A stretch of DNA of 64,000 nucleotides from an uncultured Acetatifactor sp. (GTDB lineage: Bacteria > Bacillota > Clostridia > Lachnospirales > Lachnospiraceae), in NCBI GenBank assembly GCA_947586055.1, contig CANPXL010000001.1:145455-209454 (forward strand). Reading direction: 5' to 3'. Below the pieces are notes generated by a model. It searched no databases, was not told the DNA's origin, and saw only the letters and a list, made by a program, of their open reading frames with translations. Positions within the stretch are counted from its first letter, which is position 1, and every line of letters begins with the position of its first letter. Positions 8,412-16,865 of the stretch are shown piece after piece. The translations under genes were made by a program, and so were the position numbers.

Positions 8412-9119
8412 GTGAAAATAAGATGCGTATGGGAACATAACGGCGACGACAGTATTTTGTATGCGGATAACTTTGCCGGAGCATTTACAAGAGGAGCTTC
8501 CAAAGATCTGGCGCTTCGGAAAATGCCTGCCGAGATTAGATCCTATCTGTTATGGCAATGCGGTGTTGTGCCGGACTCTTTTGAGCTTGAAATAGTTCAG
8601 GAAAAGCAGTCCGAGCTGACCGTTTCCGACGCCGATTCCGACGTCATTTTTGATACCGAACGTGAAGAATTAAGCCCGTCAGAGTATGCCGACCTGAAAG
8701 CGCTTGCATTAAAGTCTGCACATGATTTTTTGACGCTGTATCAGGCAATACCCGATAAAAATAAAAGCTGTCTTCAGGCAAGAGAAACATTCTACGGGCA
8801 GGTTCCTCGCACGGCGTTTGAGATGTACGAGCATACAAAGAACGTCAATGAATATTATTTCGATGAGATAGGCGTTTCTGCGGATAACGAAGGCACAATC
8901 TTAGAATGCAGGGAGCGCGGATTTGCCGCACTCGAAAGCCGGTCTGATTTCCTGAAAAATACAATTTTTCCTGGCAGCTATGACGAAGAGTGGTCGTTAA
9001 GAAAAGTGTTGAGACGCTTTATATGGCACGACAGGATCCATGCAAAGGCTATGTATAGAATGGCGGTAAAGACTTTTGGCTCCGACGCTGTGCCAAACAT
9101 ATTCCTATTCAATATATAA
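8412..9119 (+). CDS. DinB-like superfamily protein with an extra N-terminal domain
   Basis: 235 residues. From about residue 95 the helices resemble the DinB/YfiT four-helix bundle: a His in AFEMYEHTKNVNEYYF and a C-terminal FIWHDRIHAKAMYR with an HxxxH pair, the usual metal-binding arrangement. The first 70 residues (MKIRCVWEHNGDDSILYA, then FAGAFTRGASKDLAL) look like a HicB-type small fold. DinB-like proteins are often thiol-dependent metalloenzymes; the substrate here is unknown. The start is a GTG at 8412 preceded by AAGGAGAG. It stands downstream of the toxin gene. Confidence 0.65.
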   Translation: MKIRCVWEHNGDDSILYADNFAGAFTRGASKDLALRKMPAEIRSYLLWQCGVVPDSFELEIVQEKQSELTVSDADSDVIFDTEREELSPSEYADLKALALKSAHDFLTLYQAIPDKNKSCLQARETFYGQVPRTAFEMYEHTKNVNEYYFDEIGVSADNEGTILECRERGFAALESRSDFLKNTIFPGSYDEEWSLRKVLRRFIWHDRIHAKAMYRMAVKTFGSDAVPNIFLFNI

Positions 9120-9216
9120 CTTCATATAACTTCTCGTTTATAGCTCCACCGATTAAACTTGAATACTGAGAAACAGACCGTTGACACACCGGCTCCCCGG
9201 AGAAAAATCTGAGGTT

Positions 9217-10284
9217 TTATTTGTCCGTCTTTTCGCGGAGCTTTACGTACTGTGCGGCCATCCTGCGGCGTTCGTCAGCCTGAGCCGCATAATGTTTTCT
9301 GGTGGTATTGACATCCTTGTGCCCCAGCACATCTGCGACCAGGTAGATGTCTCCCGTTTCCTGATAGAGCGTTGTGCCATAAGTGCTTCTCAGTTTGTGG
9401 GGCGTGATCTTTTTCAGCGTCGTTACACGGGAAGCGTATTTTTTCACCAGATTTTCCACAGAACGCACTGCCATACGGCGGTTCTGTAATGATAAGAACA
9501 GGGCGTCTTCATGTCCTTCCGCGGGGATGATATGTTCCCGCTGTTCCAGATAGTCCAGAAGAGCGGTTTCCACTTCCTCCCCAAAGTAGACCACTGTCTC
9601 GTAACCGCCCTTTCGCCGCACCTTTATTCCGTCCACGTCAAAATTTACATCCCCAAGATCAAGGCCGACACACTCCGAGACACGGATTCCTGTGCCCAGA
9701 AGCAGCGTCAGAAGAGCTACGTCCCGCACTTTTGTTTTTTTGTGATATTCCAGCTCTTTTTGAGTCAGTTTTGTTCCGTCCTCTACCTGATCCAGCAGGA
9801 TTGCAACCTCGTTCGGTTCAAGGCGAATGATCTCTTTTTCATGCTGCTTCGGAAGGTGAACGAGCGCGGCAGGATTATTCCGGATCATTTCAGTCTGATA
9901 AAAGTAATTGTAAAAACTGCGCAGTGCAGCCAGCTTTCTTGCCTTGCCGCGCTCATCATTGGTGATTTCCCGCCCGTCTTTTTGGTAGAGGGACATATAT
10001 TCCAAATATTCTTCAATGTCCATTCTGGTAAGCTGGTCGAGAATGGATACCGGATACTCCCTGATCTCCATCTTATTACAGATGGCGTTCTTCTCATGCA
10101 GGAATTCAAAAAACAGCCTGATATCGTATGCATAAGCCAGCCGGGTTCTCGCCGAGGTATAATCCTCTATGCCGCGGAAAAAAGTACGGCAGAACGGCGG
10201 CAGCGTATCCAGTACTGCCCGCATTTTCATGATATTCAGCTTGTTTTGTTCGTCGTGGTAATTTCCGGGATTTATAACAGCCAA
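9217..10284 (-). CDS. Tyrosine recombinase (XerC/XerD-like integrase)
   Basis: 355 residues. An N-terminal SAM-like DNA-binding domain (about 20-150) precedes the catalytic domain. The active residues are visible: Arg in GTGIRVSE, Lys in VRRKGGYE, His and Arg in TPHKLRSTYG, His in GHKDVNTTRKHY, and the nucleophile Tyr in that last motif. It could be a chromosomal XerD-type enzyme or a resident integrase. The start is uncertain: a TTG at 10284 after a weak AAAGGACGG, or an ATG at 10230. It runs opposite to its neighbours and has no visible attachment repeats. Confidence 0.88.
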   Translation of the reverse strand: MAVINPGNYHDEQNKLNIMKMRAVLDTLPPFCRTFFRGIEDYTSARTRLAYAYDIRLFFEFLHEKNAICNKMEIREYPVSILDQLTRMDIEEYLEYMSLYQKDGREITNDERGKARKLAALRSFYNYFYQTEMIRNNPAALVHLPKQHEKEIIRLEPNEVAILLDQVEDGTKLTQKELEYHKKTKVRDVALLTLLLGTGIRVSECVGLDLGDVNFDVDGIKVRRKGGYETVVYFGEEVETALLDYLEQREHIIPAEGHEDALFLSLQNRRMAVRSVENLVKKYASRVTTLKKITPHKLRSTYGTTLYQETGDIYLVADVLGHKDVNTTRKHYAAQADERRRMAAQYVKLREKTDK

Positions 10285-10416
10285 AGCAGGTATGCCGTCC
10301 TTTCACCTGAATTTTCTTTTCCTTTTTTATTTTAGTATTTTTCCGGAATAAAGACAATAGAAATTATAATTTTATTCTTCCGGGGTATACTGAAGAGAAA
10401 AAGGAGATCTGATATC

Positions 10417-11025
10417 ATGTCGGTTGAATTTGCGAAAAGTCGGACAAAAGATAACCTGATGCGTGCGTTCGCCGGAGAAAGTCAGGCCAGAAACCGTTAT
10501 ACCTTTGCCGCGTCGCAGGCGAAAAAGAACGGTCTCCAGGTGATCAGCGCTGTTTTTGCCTTTACGGCGGATCAGGAAAAAGAACATGCGGAAATCTTTT
10601 ACAACCATCTGAAGGAACTGGCGGGAGGGACAATCCTGATCGACGGCGGTTATCCGGTGGATTTTTCAGATGATATCGCCGTGCTTCTTGAAATGGCCCG
10701 GCACAATGAGTATGAGGAACATGATTCCGTGTACAAAGTTTTTGGAGAGACGGCAAGAGAAGAGGGGTTCAGCAGAATTGCCGCCTCCTTTATGCAGATA
10801 GCGGAGATTGAGAAGGTACATGGCGACCGCTTCGGAAGATATGCCGAATTTATAAGAGAAGGAAAACTGTTTGTCTCGGATGTGGAGCAGGAGTGGATGT
10901 GCCTGAACTGCGGTTACATTCACAAAGGCCCGGGAGCTCCCCCTGTCTGTCCTGTCTGCAGGCACGACCAGGGATACTTTATACGGTTTGAACTGGCACC
11001 TTGGGAGGGCGGAAGAGAAGAGTAG
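10417..11025 (+). CDS. Rubrerythrin
   Basis: A 202-residue non-haem iron protein that reduces hydrogen peroxide in anaerobes. The ferritin-like diiron domain supplies ExxR/ExxH ligands (AGESQARNRY, DQEKEHAEIF, AREEGFSRIA, IEKVHGDRF). The C-terminal rubredoxin-like centre has CLNCGY and CPVC. The ATG at 10417 has AAAAGGAG upstream. The region before it holds TTATAATTTTATTC (10364-10377), whose left half equals a PerR box, so peroxide control is possible but unproven. Confidence 0.93.
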   Translation: MSVEFAKSRTKDNLMRAFAGESQARNRYTFAASQAKKNGLQVISAVFAFTADQEKEHAEIFYNHLKELAGGTILIDGGYPVDFSDDIAVLLEMARHNEYEEHDSVYKVFGETAREEGFSRIAASFMQIAEIEKVHGDRFGRYAEFIREGKLFVSDVEQEWMCLNCGYIHKGPGAPPVCPVCRHDQGYFIRFELAPWEGGREE

Positions 11026-11054
11026 AGTTTTCTCCGAAAAGATTCAAAAAAAAC

Positions 11055-11083
11055 TTGTTATGCGGGCATATTCAGAGTATGAT
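11055..11083 (+). promoter_or_regulatory. Promoter of the AI-2E transporter-dtd pair
   Basis: TTGTTA (11055-11060), a 17-base spacer and TATGAT (11078-11083), about 45 bases ahead of the start codon. Confidence 0.65.
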
Positions 11084-11129
11084 GATAGTATGAGTAAAGA
11101 TCAACAACAAGGAAGGGACAGACACTCAT

Positions 11130-12479
11130 ATGAAATTCAAACTCAACAATAAATATGTTCGCTGGGGCCTGACGGCTTTTCTGGTAATTGCCGCAGGAAT
11201 TTTGTTTTATTATTTTGTTTTTCACGGTTCCAATATTATGGCGGCGCTGGACAGACTGACCGATATTCTGATGCCGGTGGTATTCGGTCTCGCCACGGCA
11301 TATCTCCTGATCCCCATTCTAAATTTTATTGAGACAAGGATCCTGATTCCCCTTTGTGATAAAATCGGGATCAGGCCCTCAAAGCGCCGCAGTTCAATCC
11401 TCAGAGGCGTCAGTGTTTTAATCACTGCGTTTCTTTTTATCGCACTGATTTATCTGCTGATTTATATGCTGGTTTCCCAGCTGGTGCCCAGTATACAGAA
11501 TATTATCAACAACTTTGACAATTATACCAAAAACGTTGTAAACTGGATCAATCGTATCATGAACGACAATCCGGAAATAAAGGCAAATGTAATTCAGACG
11601 GTCGATCAGTTTTCCGATCAGCTTGATGAATGGATCCGCAAGCTGCCGGCCGACACAAGCGTCTGGCTGAAAAGGTTGAAAACGGTTACCAATACAGCCA
11701 CAAACATTATCGGTGTATTCTGGGATTTCCTGATCGGCTTTATTATTTCAATCTATGTGATGGCCAGCAAGGAAAGATTTCTGGGGCAGGCCAAAAAGGT
11801 TTGTTACGCTGTGTTTGAGAGAGATACCGCCAACACCGTTATCCGGAATTTCCGTTTTACACACAAAACCTTTATCGGTTTTATAAGCGGTAAGATCGTA
11901 GATTCCATTATCATTGGAATGCTGTGCTTTATCGGCGTGACGCTGATGAATATGCCTTATGGCGCGCTGATCAGCGTGATTATCGGCGTGACCAATGTGA
12001 TTCCTTTCTTTGGTCCGTACCTTGGCGCCATTCCCAGCGCAATCCTGATTCTGATCGTAGATCCCATGCATCCCATGAGATTTGTTTATTTCCTCATATT
12101 TATTCTGGTTCTGCAGCAGTTTGACGGTAATTTTCTGGGGCCCAAGATCCTCGGAAACTCAACTGGTCTGACAAGTTTTTGGGTCATTTTTGCCATTACT
12201 TTGTTCGGAGGGTTGTTTGGCATATTTGGTATGATTATCGGCGTCCCGGTTTTTGCAGTCATTTACGCCGGACTGAAATCCATTGTCAATACGGCTCTGA
12301 ATAAAAAATCGCTTCCCACGGAGTCAAATAAATATGAGAAACTGGAATATGTCGATGAAACGTCGGAATTTCACGATTATCAACCTGTATTGTCCGCGAC
12401 GGCCGATAAGGGCAAAGACAAAAGGATTCGCAGATTAATCCGCAGAAAAACGGACGGAAAGGAGAACGACAGAAAGTAA
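11130..12479 (+). CDS. AI-2E family (PerM-like) membrane transporter
   Basis: 449 residues with an N-terminal pair of membrane helices, a long amphipathic central part (about 125-200), then a helix-rich C-terminal half. The family's conserved part is visible: SGKIVDSIIIGMLCF, VTNVIPFFGPYLGAIPSA and FDGNFLGPKILG. Members are exporters or antiporters of varied substrates; the autoinducer label is historic, so no substrate is proposed. The tail is charged and cytoplasmic. It abuts dtd: its TAA is directly followed by the dtd ATG. Confidence 0.9.
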   Translation: MKFKLNNKYVRWGLTAFLVIAAGILFYYFVFHGSNIMAALDRLTDILMPVVFGLATAYLLIPILNFIETRILIPLCDKIGIRPSKRRSSILRGVSVLITAFLFIALIYLLIYMLVSQLVPSIQNIINNFDNYTKNVVNWINRIMNDNPEIKANVIQTVDQFSDQLDEWIRKLPADTSVWLKRLKTVTNTATNIIGVFWDFLIGFIISIYVMASKERFLGQAKKVCYAVFERDTANTVIRNFRFTHKTFIGFISGKIVDSIIIGMLCFIGVTLMNMPYGALISVIIGVTNVIPFFGPYLGAIPSAILILIVDPMHPMRFVYFLIFILVLQQFDGNFLGPKILGNSTGLTSFWVIFAITLFGGLFGIFGMIIGVPVFAVIYAGLKSIVNTALNKKSLPTESNKYEKLEYVDETSEFHDYQPVLSATADKGKDKRIRRLIRRKTDGKENDRK

Positions 12480-12929
12480 ATGAGGTTTCTGGTACAAAGA
12501 GTCGATCGGGCTTCCGTTGCGGTGGAGGGAGAAGTGATCGGAGCGATCAAAAAAGGGTTTTTGGTATTTGTCGGCATCGCCGATACCGACGACACGCAAA
12601 TCGCTGACAAAATGATTAAAAAGCTGATCGGGCTTCGCATTTTTGAGGACGAAAACGGAAAGACCAACCTGGATCTGAAAACGGTGGGAGGGCAGCTTCT
12701 GGTCATATCCCAGTTTACCCTTTACGCTGACTGCCGCAAAGGAAACAGACCGTCTTTTGTCAATGCCGGCGGTCCTGAGCAGGCAAAAGAACTTTATGAA
12801 TATATAATAAATCAATGTCGCAGGGAAATTTCTGTGGTAAACGAGGGACGTTTCGGCGCACACATGGAGGTTTCCCTGGTGAATCACGGGCCCTTTACCA
12901 TTTTTCTGGATTCTACTGAAATATGCTGA
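12480..12929 (+). CDS. dtd: D-aminoacyl-tRNA deacylase
   Basis: A 149-residue homodimeric enzyme that hydrolyses D-aminoacyl-tRNAs (and mischarged Gly-tRNA-Ala). Both active-site signatures are present: SQFTLYADCRKGNRP near residue 78 and the NHGPFT (Gly-Pro) motif near residue 137. The N-terminus MRFLVQRVDRASV is typical. There is no gap to the upstream transporter gene, so translation is probably coupled. Its last codons form the left arm of a long inverted repeat. Confidence 0.95.
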   Translation: MRFLVQRVDRASVAVEGEVIGAIKKGFLVFVGIADTDDTQIADKMIKKLIGLRIFEDENGKTNLDLKTVGGQLLVISQFTLYADCRKGNRPSFVNAGGPEQAKELYEYIINQCRREISVVNEGRFGAHMEVSLVNHGPFTIFLDSTEIC

Positions 12930-12958
12930 TATACTTGCTTCAGCATAATCCAGAAAAA
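12901..12958. repeat. Nested inverted repeat at the dtd 3' end
   Basis: The outer arms TTTTTCTGGATT (12901-12912) and AATCCAGAAAAA (12947-12958) are perfect. The inner arms TATGCTGA (12922-12929) and TCAGCATA (12940-12947) are also perfect. The resulting hairpin has no T run after it, so it may protect mRNA or separate dtd from what follows rather than terminate. Confidence 0.75.
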
Positions 12959-12989
12959 TAAGCAAATTGGAATAGGAAGGAGAGAATTG

Positions 12990-13082
12990 ATGAATAAAAT
13001 TGTTAAAGGACTCAGCCATGGAAGAGATGGATACAACTATGCGCAAAAGAACAGTTTAACGAATAGTTGCGTCGCTTTTTAA
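12990..13082 (+). CDS. Possible 30-codon peptide gene
   Basis: A short frame begins with ATG at 12990 and stops with TAA at 13080-13082. It has an unusually good ribosome binding site (AGGAAGGAGAG, seven bases of clearance). The product has a basic start (MNKIVKGLSHGR), a polar middle and a hydrophobic Cys-containing end (NSCVAF). I recognise no family. It could be a signal or toxic peptide, a leader, or the head of a gene destroyed by later events. The remaining bases to 13232 hold nothing I can identify. Confidence 0.35.
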   Translation: MNKIVKGLSHGRDGYNYAQKNSLTNSCVAF

Positions 13083-13232
13083 TACCAAGACCAAGGGGTT
13101 ACATTTCAGGACTTTACAGGGCCACGTCAGGACTCAGAACTTTACTGGCTTTACTGGACGACTCCACAGCCACAGGCCTGCAGTGTTTAGCGTTTACAGC
13201 CGCTTCACAGATTACTTTAACAAATCCCGGTT

Positions 13233-14147
13233 TTAAAATTTACGCAGTTTTAAGGCTTTTTCCGCAAGGGAATTGTCAATCTCTGCTAATCTTTGAGCAT
13301 CCGTTCTGGACATGCCGTTTTTGAGAAGATTCAGAAATATCCTGATACCTTTTTCCTCAATTCCCTGTTCAATTCCATCTTCAACGCCTTCTTCATATCT
13401 TACAGCAAGGGCGTCTTCCATGTTAAACTTTGTAAACAGCATATTCTCCACCTCCGACCCATACTTTGTCACAAAGTCTGCAAAGATTCCTTCCCGAATA
13501 CAGTCTTTTATGGCGAGGGAAACCGCCGTGTCACGGTTCATTCCGCTGTCTTTGCTGTACGTTCTGATCCGTTCTATGAACCAGGAATATTCATAAAGCG
13601 GCAGACATTCCTGTAAAATCTTATGGCCAACCGGGAAGTTGATATTAATCATCTTCACCTTTAATTCTAACATAAGCTCTTGGGCCTTTGCAATATACGC
13701 ATCTGAAAGTTTTAATATTTCTTCACTGGGAACGGCTCTTACTCCATTATAAAACAGGTAAAATTCGGGAGCCGGTATCTCAATGGGCTTCTCCTGGTAG
13801 AGATCCTGATTCTTCAACAGTTTTTCCATGGTGCGTCCGTAGTAAAGTATGCTTCGCAGCGGCATGTTTCTGTTTATTGTGGATTGGTGTTCGCTGATCA
13901 CCAGCATCCTGTCCTTCACAGTAAAACCCAGGTCATTTTTTCTTGCCAGAAACAGCACGCCCTTGAGGGTGGTGATCCGGATATCCTCCGGGGCGGTCCT
14001 GGCGCCGGAGAGCGCCGAATAAAGCTTTGCGGCATTTTCAGGTTCGCTGAAAAGCGCCGTAAATACATCGGACTTCAGTTCCCGGTTGGATGTTTTCGCG
14101 ATACGGTTGTCCTTAATACTGTCGTCTTTTGTCTTGTGATCTGTCAT
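13233..14147 (-). CDS. Rpn family recombination-promoting nuclease / putative transposase (PD-(D/E)XK)
   Basis: A 304-residue protein of the YhgA/Rpn family. The nuclease core is visible as LKSDVFTALFSEPENAAK, KNDLGFTVKDRMLVISEHQS (the D...E-x-Q active-site region) and LRSILYYGRTMEKL. The C-terminal tail has the family's repeated acidic EEGVEDGIEQGIEEKG. Such genes are abundant in Lachnospiraceae; some relatives nick DNA and stimulate RecA-independent recombination. The ATG at 14147 follows AGGAGGAG; the frame continues upstream without a better start. No terminal inverted repeats were found. A fragment of a relative lies near 17.8 kb. Confidence 0.88.
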   Translation of the reverse strand: MTDHKTKDDSIKDNRIAKTSNRELKSDVFTALFSEPENAAKLYSALSGARTAPEDIRITTLKGVLFLARKNDLGFTVKDRMLVISEHQSTINRNMPLRSILYYGRTMEKLLKNQDLYQEKPIEIPAPEFYLFYNGVRAVPSEEILKLSDAYIAKAQELMLELKVKMININFPVGHKILQECLPLYEYSWFIERIRTYSKDSGMNRDTAVSLAIKDCIREGIFADFVTKYGSEVENMLFTKFNMEDALAVRYEEGVEDGIEQGIEEKGIRIFLNLLKNGMSRTDAQRLAEIDNSLAEKALKLRKF

Positions 14148-14292
14148 AGGCAGACTCCTCCTATAAAATGTGATTGTCCATGAAAATACCGCAGAAATGC
14201 ATGAAAATTGCATAAAAAAAGATTAACTTGACTTTTCAGAGACAAGCTTATTATAACAAAGTATACCCTATATGTAAAGATGTATTTTAAAG

Positions 14293-14964
14293 TTATCTTT
14301 CCTGATATTCAAAGAAACAGATCGTAACGGATACGCTGACAGTATTATCATTTGCACCATTATCCGATGATTCTGCAGAATCATCGCCGTCACCGGAACC
14401 GCCGTGTTCCATGTAACCGTTTCCGATATCTTCCCAGGTAAACCATTGAAATCCTTCGTTATCTTCCATGGAATCCGGCTGCTCTGTCTGAAGGAAAACA
14501 GAAAGATTTTCCAACGTACATCGACTTGGGTTGTTATGAATATCCTCCAGAATTTTTCTCGCAGTTTCATAATCACTGCAGGAAAAATCAAGACTGATCC
14601 GGCGACGCATTATACTGTCGTCGCCTTTTTCGACAGTTTCAAAATTGATGGACCAGCTCTCTGCCTGGGTAAGGATATCATTCAGCAAAAACATTACAGT
14701 TTCCCGGTTGTCAAATAGAGCCATACCGGCTGCATCGGGATTTTCGGCGAAAATTTGCTCAAGTTCTCTTTCCATTCGCTGCATATTTCCGATACGAGTC
14801 TGGTACAGATCGATCTGATCTCGTATGTCCATTATCTGGGCTTCGCAGGACATTTTTTCCTCCTGTATCGGCACAAAAAACAAAAGGTAATATCCACCGC
14901 CCAACGCAAGTACAGCGAGAATGATTAAAAGCACTATTTCACGGTTCGACAGTCGTCTCTTCAT
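14293..14964 (-). CDS. pilO: PilO-like type IV pilus alignment protein
   Basis: 223 residues: a short basic cytoplasmic start (MKRRLSNREIV), one membrane helix (LLIILAVLALGGGYYLLFF), a coiled-coil segment (about 35-75) and an extracytoplasmic domain of ferredoxin-like type. This architecture and its place after pilM and pilN identify it as PilO of the inner-membrane alignment complex. The C-terminal third has an acidic, Ser/Gly-rich insert (HGGSGDGDDSAESSDNG). The start at 14964 overlaps the end of pilN by 26 bases. Sequence similarity in this family is low, so context carries weight. Confidence 0.75.
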   Translation of the reverse strand: MKRRLSNREIVLLIILAVLALGGGYYLLFFVPIQEEKMSCEAQIMDIRDQIDLYQTRIGNMQRMERELEQIFAENPDAAGMALFDNRETVMFLLNDILTQAESWSINFETVEKGDDSIMRRRISLDFSCSDYETARKILEDIHNNPSRCTLENLSVFLQTEQPDSMEDNEGFQWFTWEDIGNGYMEHGGSGDGDDSAESSDNGANDNTVSVSVTICFFEYQER

Positions 14965-15553
14965 ATTGTTGTTCTTCGGCCTCCTTTTGACCTTCCAGAC
15001 GCAATTTAATGTCAATGTGGGTTTGGACCATATCCTGATCGTTAATCTTTACTTTTGTTGCGGAAGGGACAGAGACATACTCCACAAGAGAAGATTCCTC
15101 CAGCCGCTGACAGATCGCTTCTGTTTTTTTAAGCGATGCCACCTGAGCGATATCAAGAGCCACCGTCCCCTCACTTATGTTAATGGCTGTGACCTCTGCA
15201 TCTGATCTTACCGCCTCGTCAATGAGGTTCAGAATTTCCAGCCGGTCAGTCAGATTCTTTTCTTCTTCCGTAATAGAATATCTATTGTATTTATCAGCTA
15301 TTTCATTGTATCCCGCGGCCTGTTCCGCAATGGAAACCATCTGTTCCTCCAACTCTGCGATCTCCTGCTTCTGTTCTCCGACATCCATAAGAATGTCATA
15401 GACGAACAGCTTTCCAAACAAAAGAAACACACAAAAGACAAACAGGACATACAACGAGATTGTTGCCGGTTTTGTAGTGCGGTCCGGTTTATAATAAAGA
15501 TTCATTGAGCGTTTTCTGGGATAGTCTTTTTTTCTTTTTTTGCTCCCTGCCAT
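14939..15553 (-). CDS. pilN: PilN-like type IV pilus protein
   Basis: 204 residues. A basic cytoplasmic N-terminus includes the short MNLYYKP motif (PilN proteins carry an N-terminal INLL-like PilM-binding motif). One membrane helix (ISLYVLFVFCVFLLFGKLFV) and a coiled coil (about 60-110) follow. The periplasmic-type domain shows VTAINISEGTVALDI and THIDIKLRL. It pairs with pilM upstream and pilO downstream. The C-terminus is acidic (EEQQYEETTVEP). Confidence 0.75.
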   Translation of the reverse strand: MAGSKKRKKDYPRKRSMNLYYKPDRTTKPATISLYVLFVFCVFLLFGKLFVYDILMDVGEQKQEIAELEEQMVSIAEQAAGYNEIADKYNRYSITEEEKNLTDRLEILNLIDEAVRSDAEVTAINISEGTVALDIAQVASLKKTEAICQRLEESSLVEYVSVPSATKVKINDQDMVQTHIDIKLRLEGQKEAEEQQYEETTVEP

Positions 15554-15572
15554 TTTCCTTTACCCCTCCTGT

Positions 15573-16649
15573 CTAAACAAGGGTCATGCCGATGGAAAGC
15601 ATTCCCTTTGCAATATCCTGGGAATCCAGTCCGCTGTCTTCAAATAGCTCCTGAGGGTCCAAAATCGACAGCTCCGGCATATCCTCTGCAAGCATCCCGG
15701 CAATTCTGCCTCGAAGCTGTGGAATGGATGCGCCGCCCCCGATCAGATATAGTCCCCTTATATAACTATCGCGATATTTAAAGCGGTAAAAGTGAATAAC
15801 CCGCAGTATCTCTATCGCAATCTGCTGATAGATTTCCATACACTCCGGAAGTTCAAGTACACTCTGATAGTTGGAAGTTTTATAAGAACAGGCAATATAA
15901 GGATCTGTGACCAAAGCGTCCGCAATGGCAAGATCCAACCGGGAGCACCCCGGTTCAATCTGTCTTTCCGCCTGTATCTGATCGCGCTTTACAATGGTAA
16001 TCCGCACGGTGCTTTGGCCCAGGTCTACAAAACAGAATTCGTCCACATTCTCCGGATGATGTTCACAATAGCGCTTTGTCAGTTGGATCAGGGACATTTC
16101 CCCGGGCAACAGGGTATCAAGCTTTAGCCCGGCATTGGAAAAAATATGGATATATTGGGTTATTCTGCTTTTGGACGCCGCCGCTGCCATCAAGGTCATC
16201 TGTTCGACTTCCGAAGCCACATACGATTCCGACGCGTTCTCTCCTGCTGACGTCTCATCCTTCCCCGCGGGTTCAAATGGCGCCTTATCTGTTTCATCCT
16301 CTTCGCACATGGCGTAGTCGCAATAAAACTTATCAGGATCATCATTGATAAACTCGCTGAATTCATAGGGAAGATTCAGCATCAGCTGATCCTTTGTCAT
16401 CCTGGGCAATGTCACCGTTCGACAGATCGCCTGACTGGCCGGCAGTACAAGGCCGCAGGCGCCTTTTGGAATCTTTAAACGCTTTCTCTCCTTTTTTATA
16501 AATTCAGAAAGAGCATGCGGCATGGCAATTTCGCCGTCCTTCATGATATTGTCAGGCATTCTGATCTCATAGAATTTTGGCTTGTTTCCGGAAACTGTAA
16601 TTTTTATGCTGTTGCTGCCGATATCAAATCCGAGCCTGGTTTTTGCCAT
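15573..16649 (-). CDS. pilM: PilM-like actin-fold ATPase of the type IV pilus
   Basis: 358 residues. The protein starts with GFDIGSNSIKITVSG, a phosphate-1 loop of the actin/FtsA fold. Later come FVDLGQSTVRITIV (phosphate 2) and GLYLIGGGASIPQLRGRI (adenosine loop). PilM is a cytoplasmic protein that binds the N-terminus of PilN. An acidic insert (about 108-140: CEEDETDKAPFEPAGKDETS) is not usual in the family. It opens the pilMNO run. The stretch before it contains a 19-bp-period tandem repeat. Confidence 0.87.
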   Translation of the reverse strand: MAKTRLGFDIGSNSIKITVSGNKPKFYEIRMPDNIMKDGEIAMPHALSEFIKKERKRLKIPKGACGLVLPASQAICRTVTLPRMTKDQLMLNLPYEFSEFINDDPDKFYCDYAMCEEDETDKAPFEPAGKDETSAGENASESYVASEVEQMTLMAAAASKSRITQYIHIFSNAGLKLDTLLPGEMSLIQLTKRYCEHHPENVDEFCFVDLGQSTVRITIVKRDQIQAERQIEPGCSRLDLAIADALVTDPYIACSYKTSNYQSVLELPECMEIYQQIAIEILRVIHFYRFKYRDSYIRGLYLIGGGASIPQLRGRIAGMLAEDMPELSILDPQELFEDSGLDSQDIAKGMLSIGMTLV

Positions 16650-16680
16650 AGTGGTCTCCTCTTCCTATTGTGAATCCCTT

Positions 16681-16835
16681 TATTTCTGCTATGAAGCTTT
16701 TTATTTCTAATACATCTCTCTATTTCAAATGCATTTCTCTATTTCTAACGCATTTCTCTATTTCAAATGCATTCTTTTATTTCTAATGCAATCTCATTAT
16801 TTTTGATGATCCCTTTATTTCTAACGAATCTCATA
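16681..16835. repeat. Degenerate tandem repeat, about eight units of 18-21 bp
   Basis: Units built on TATTTCTAATGCATTTCTC recur with TATTTC at 16681, 16702, 16721, 16740, 16759, 16778, 16798 (TATTTT) and 16816. Spacing is mostly 19. The central four units are almost identical. The array fills the space between pilD and pilM and is non-coding in all frames (period not divisible by three). Confidence 0.9.
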
Positions 16836-16865
16836 TCTCTTTAACCCTGCGGAATCTGCCGACTG

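Noticed and set aside
9511..10335. Long plus-strand frame opposite the tyrosine recombinase
   Set aside because: It mirrors the recombinase gene; its protein has no recognisable domain and no ribosome binding site, so it is an antisense shadow.
10364..10377. PerR box before rubrerythrin
   Set aside because: Only the left half matches the consensus; the right half has five mismatches, so it is mentioned but not listed as a feature.
12990..13082. CaaX-like end (CVAF) as a prenylation site
   Set aside because: Prenylation of this kind is eukaryotic; chance is the likely explanation.
13233..14147. Complete insertion sequence around the Rpn-family gene
   Set aside because: No terminal inverted repeats or target duplications were found; only the protein family suggests mobility.
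16681..16835. CRISPR array
   Set aside because: Units repeat every 19 bases without distinct spacers, and no cas genes are near; it is a degenerate tandem repeat.
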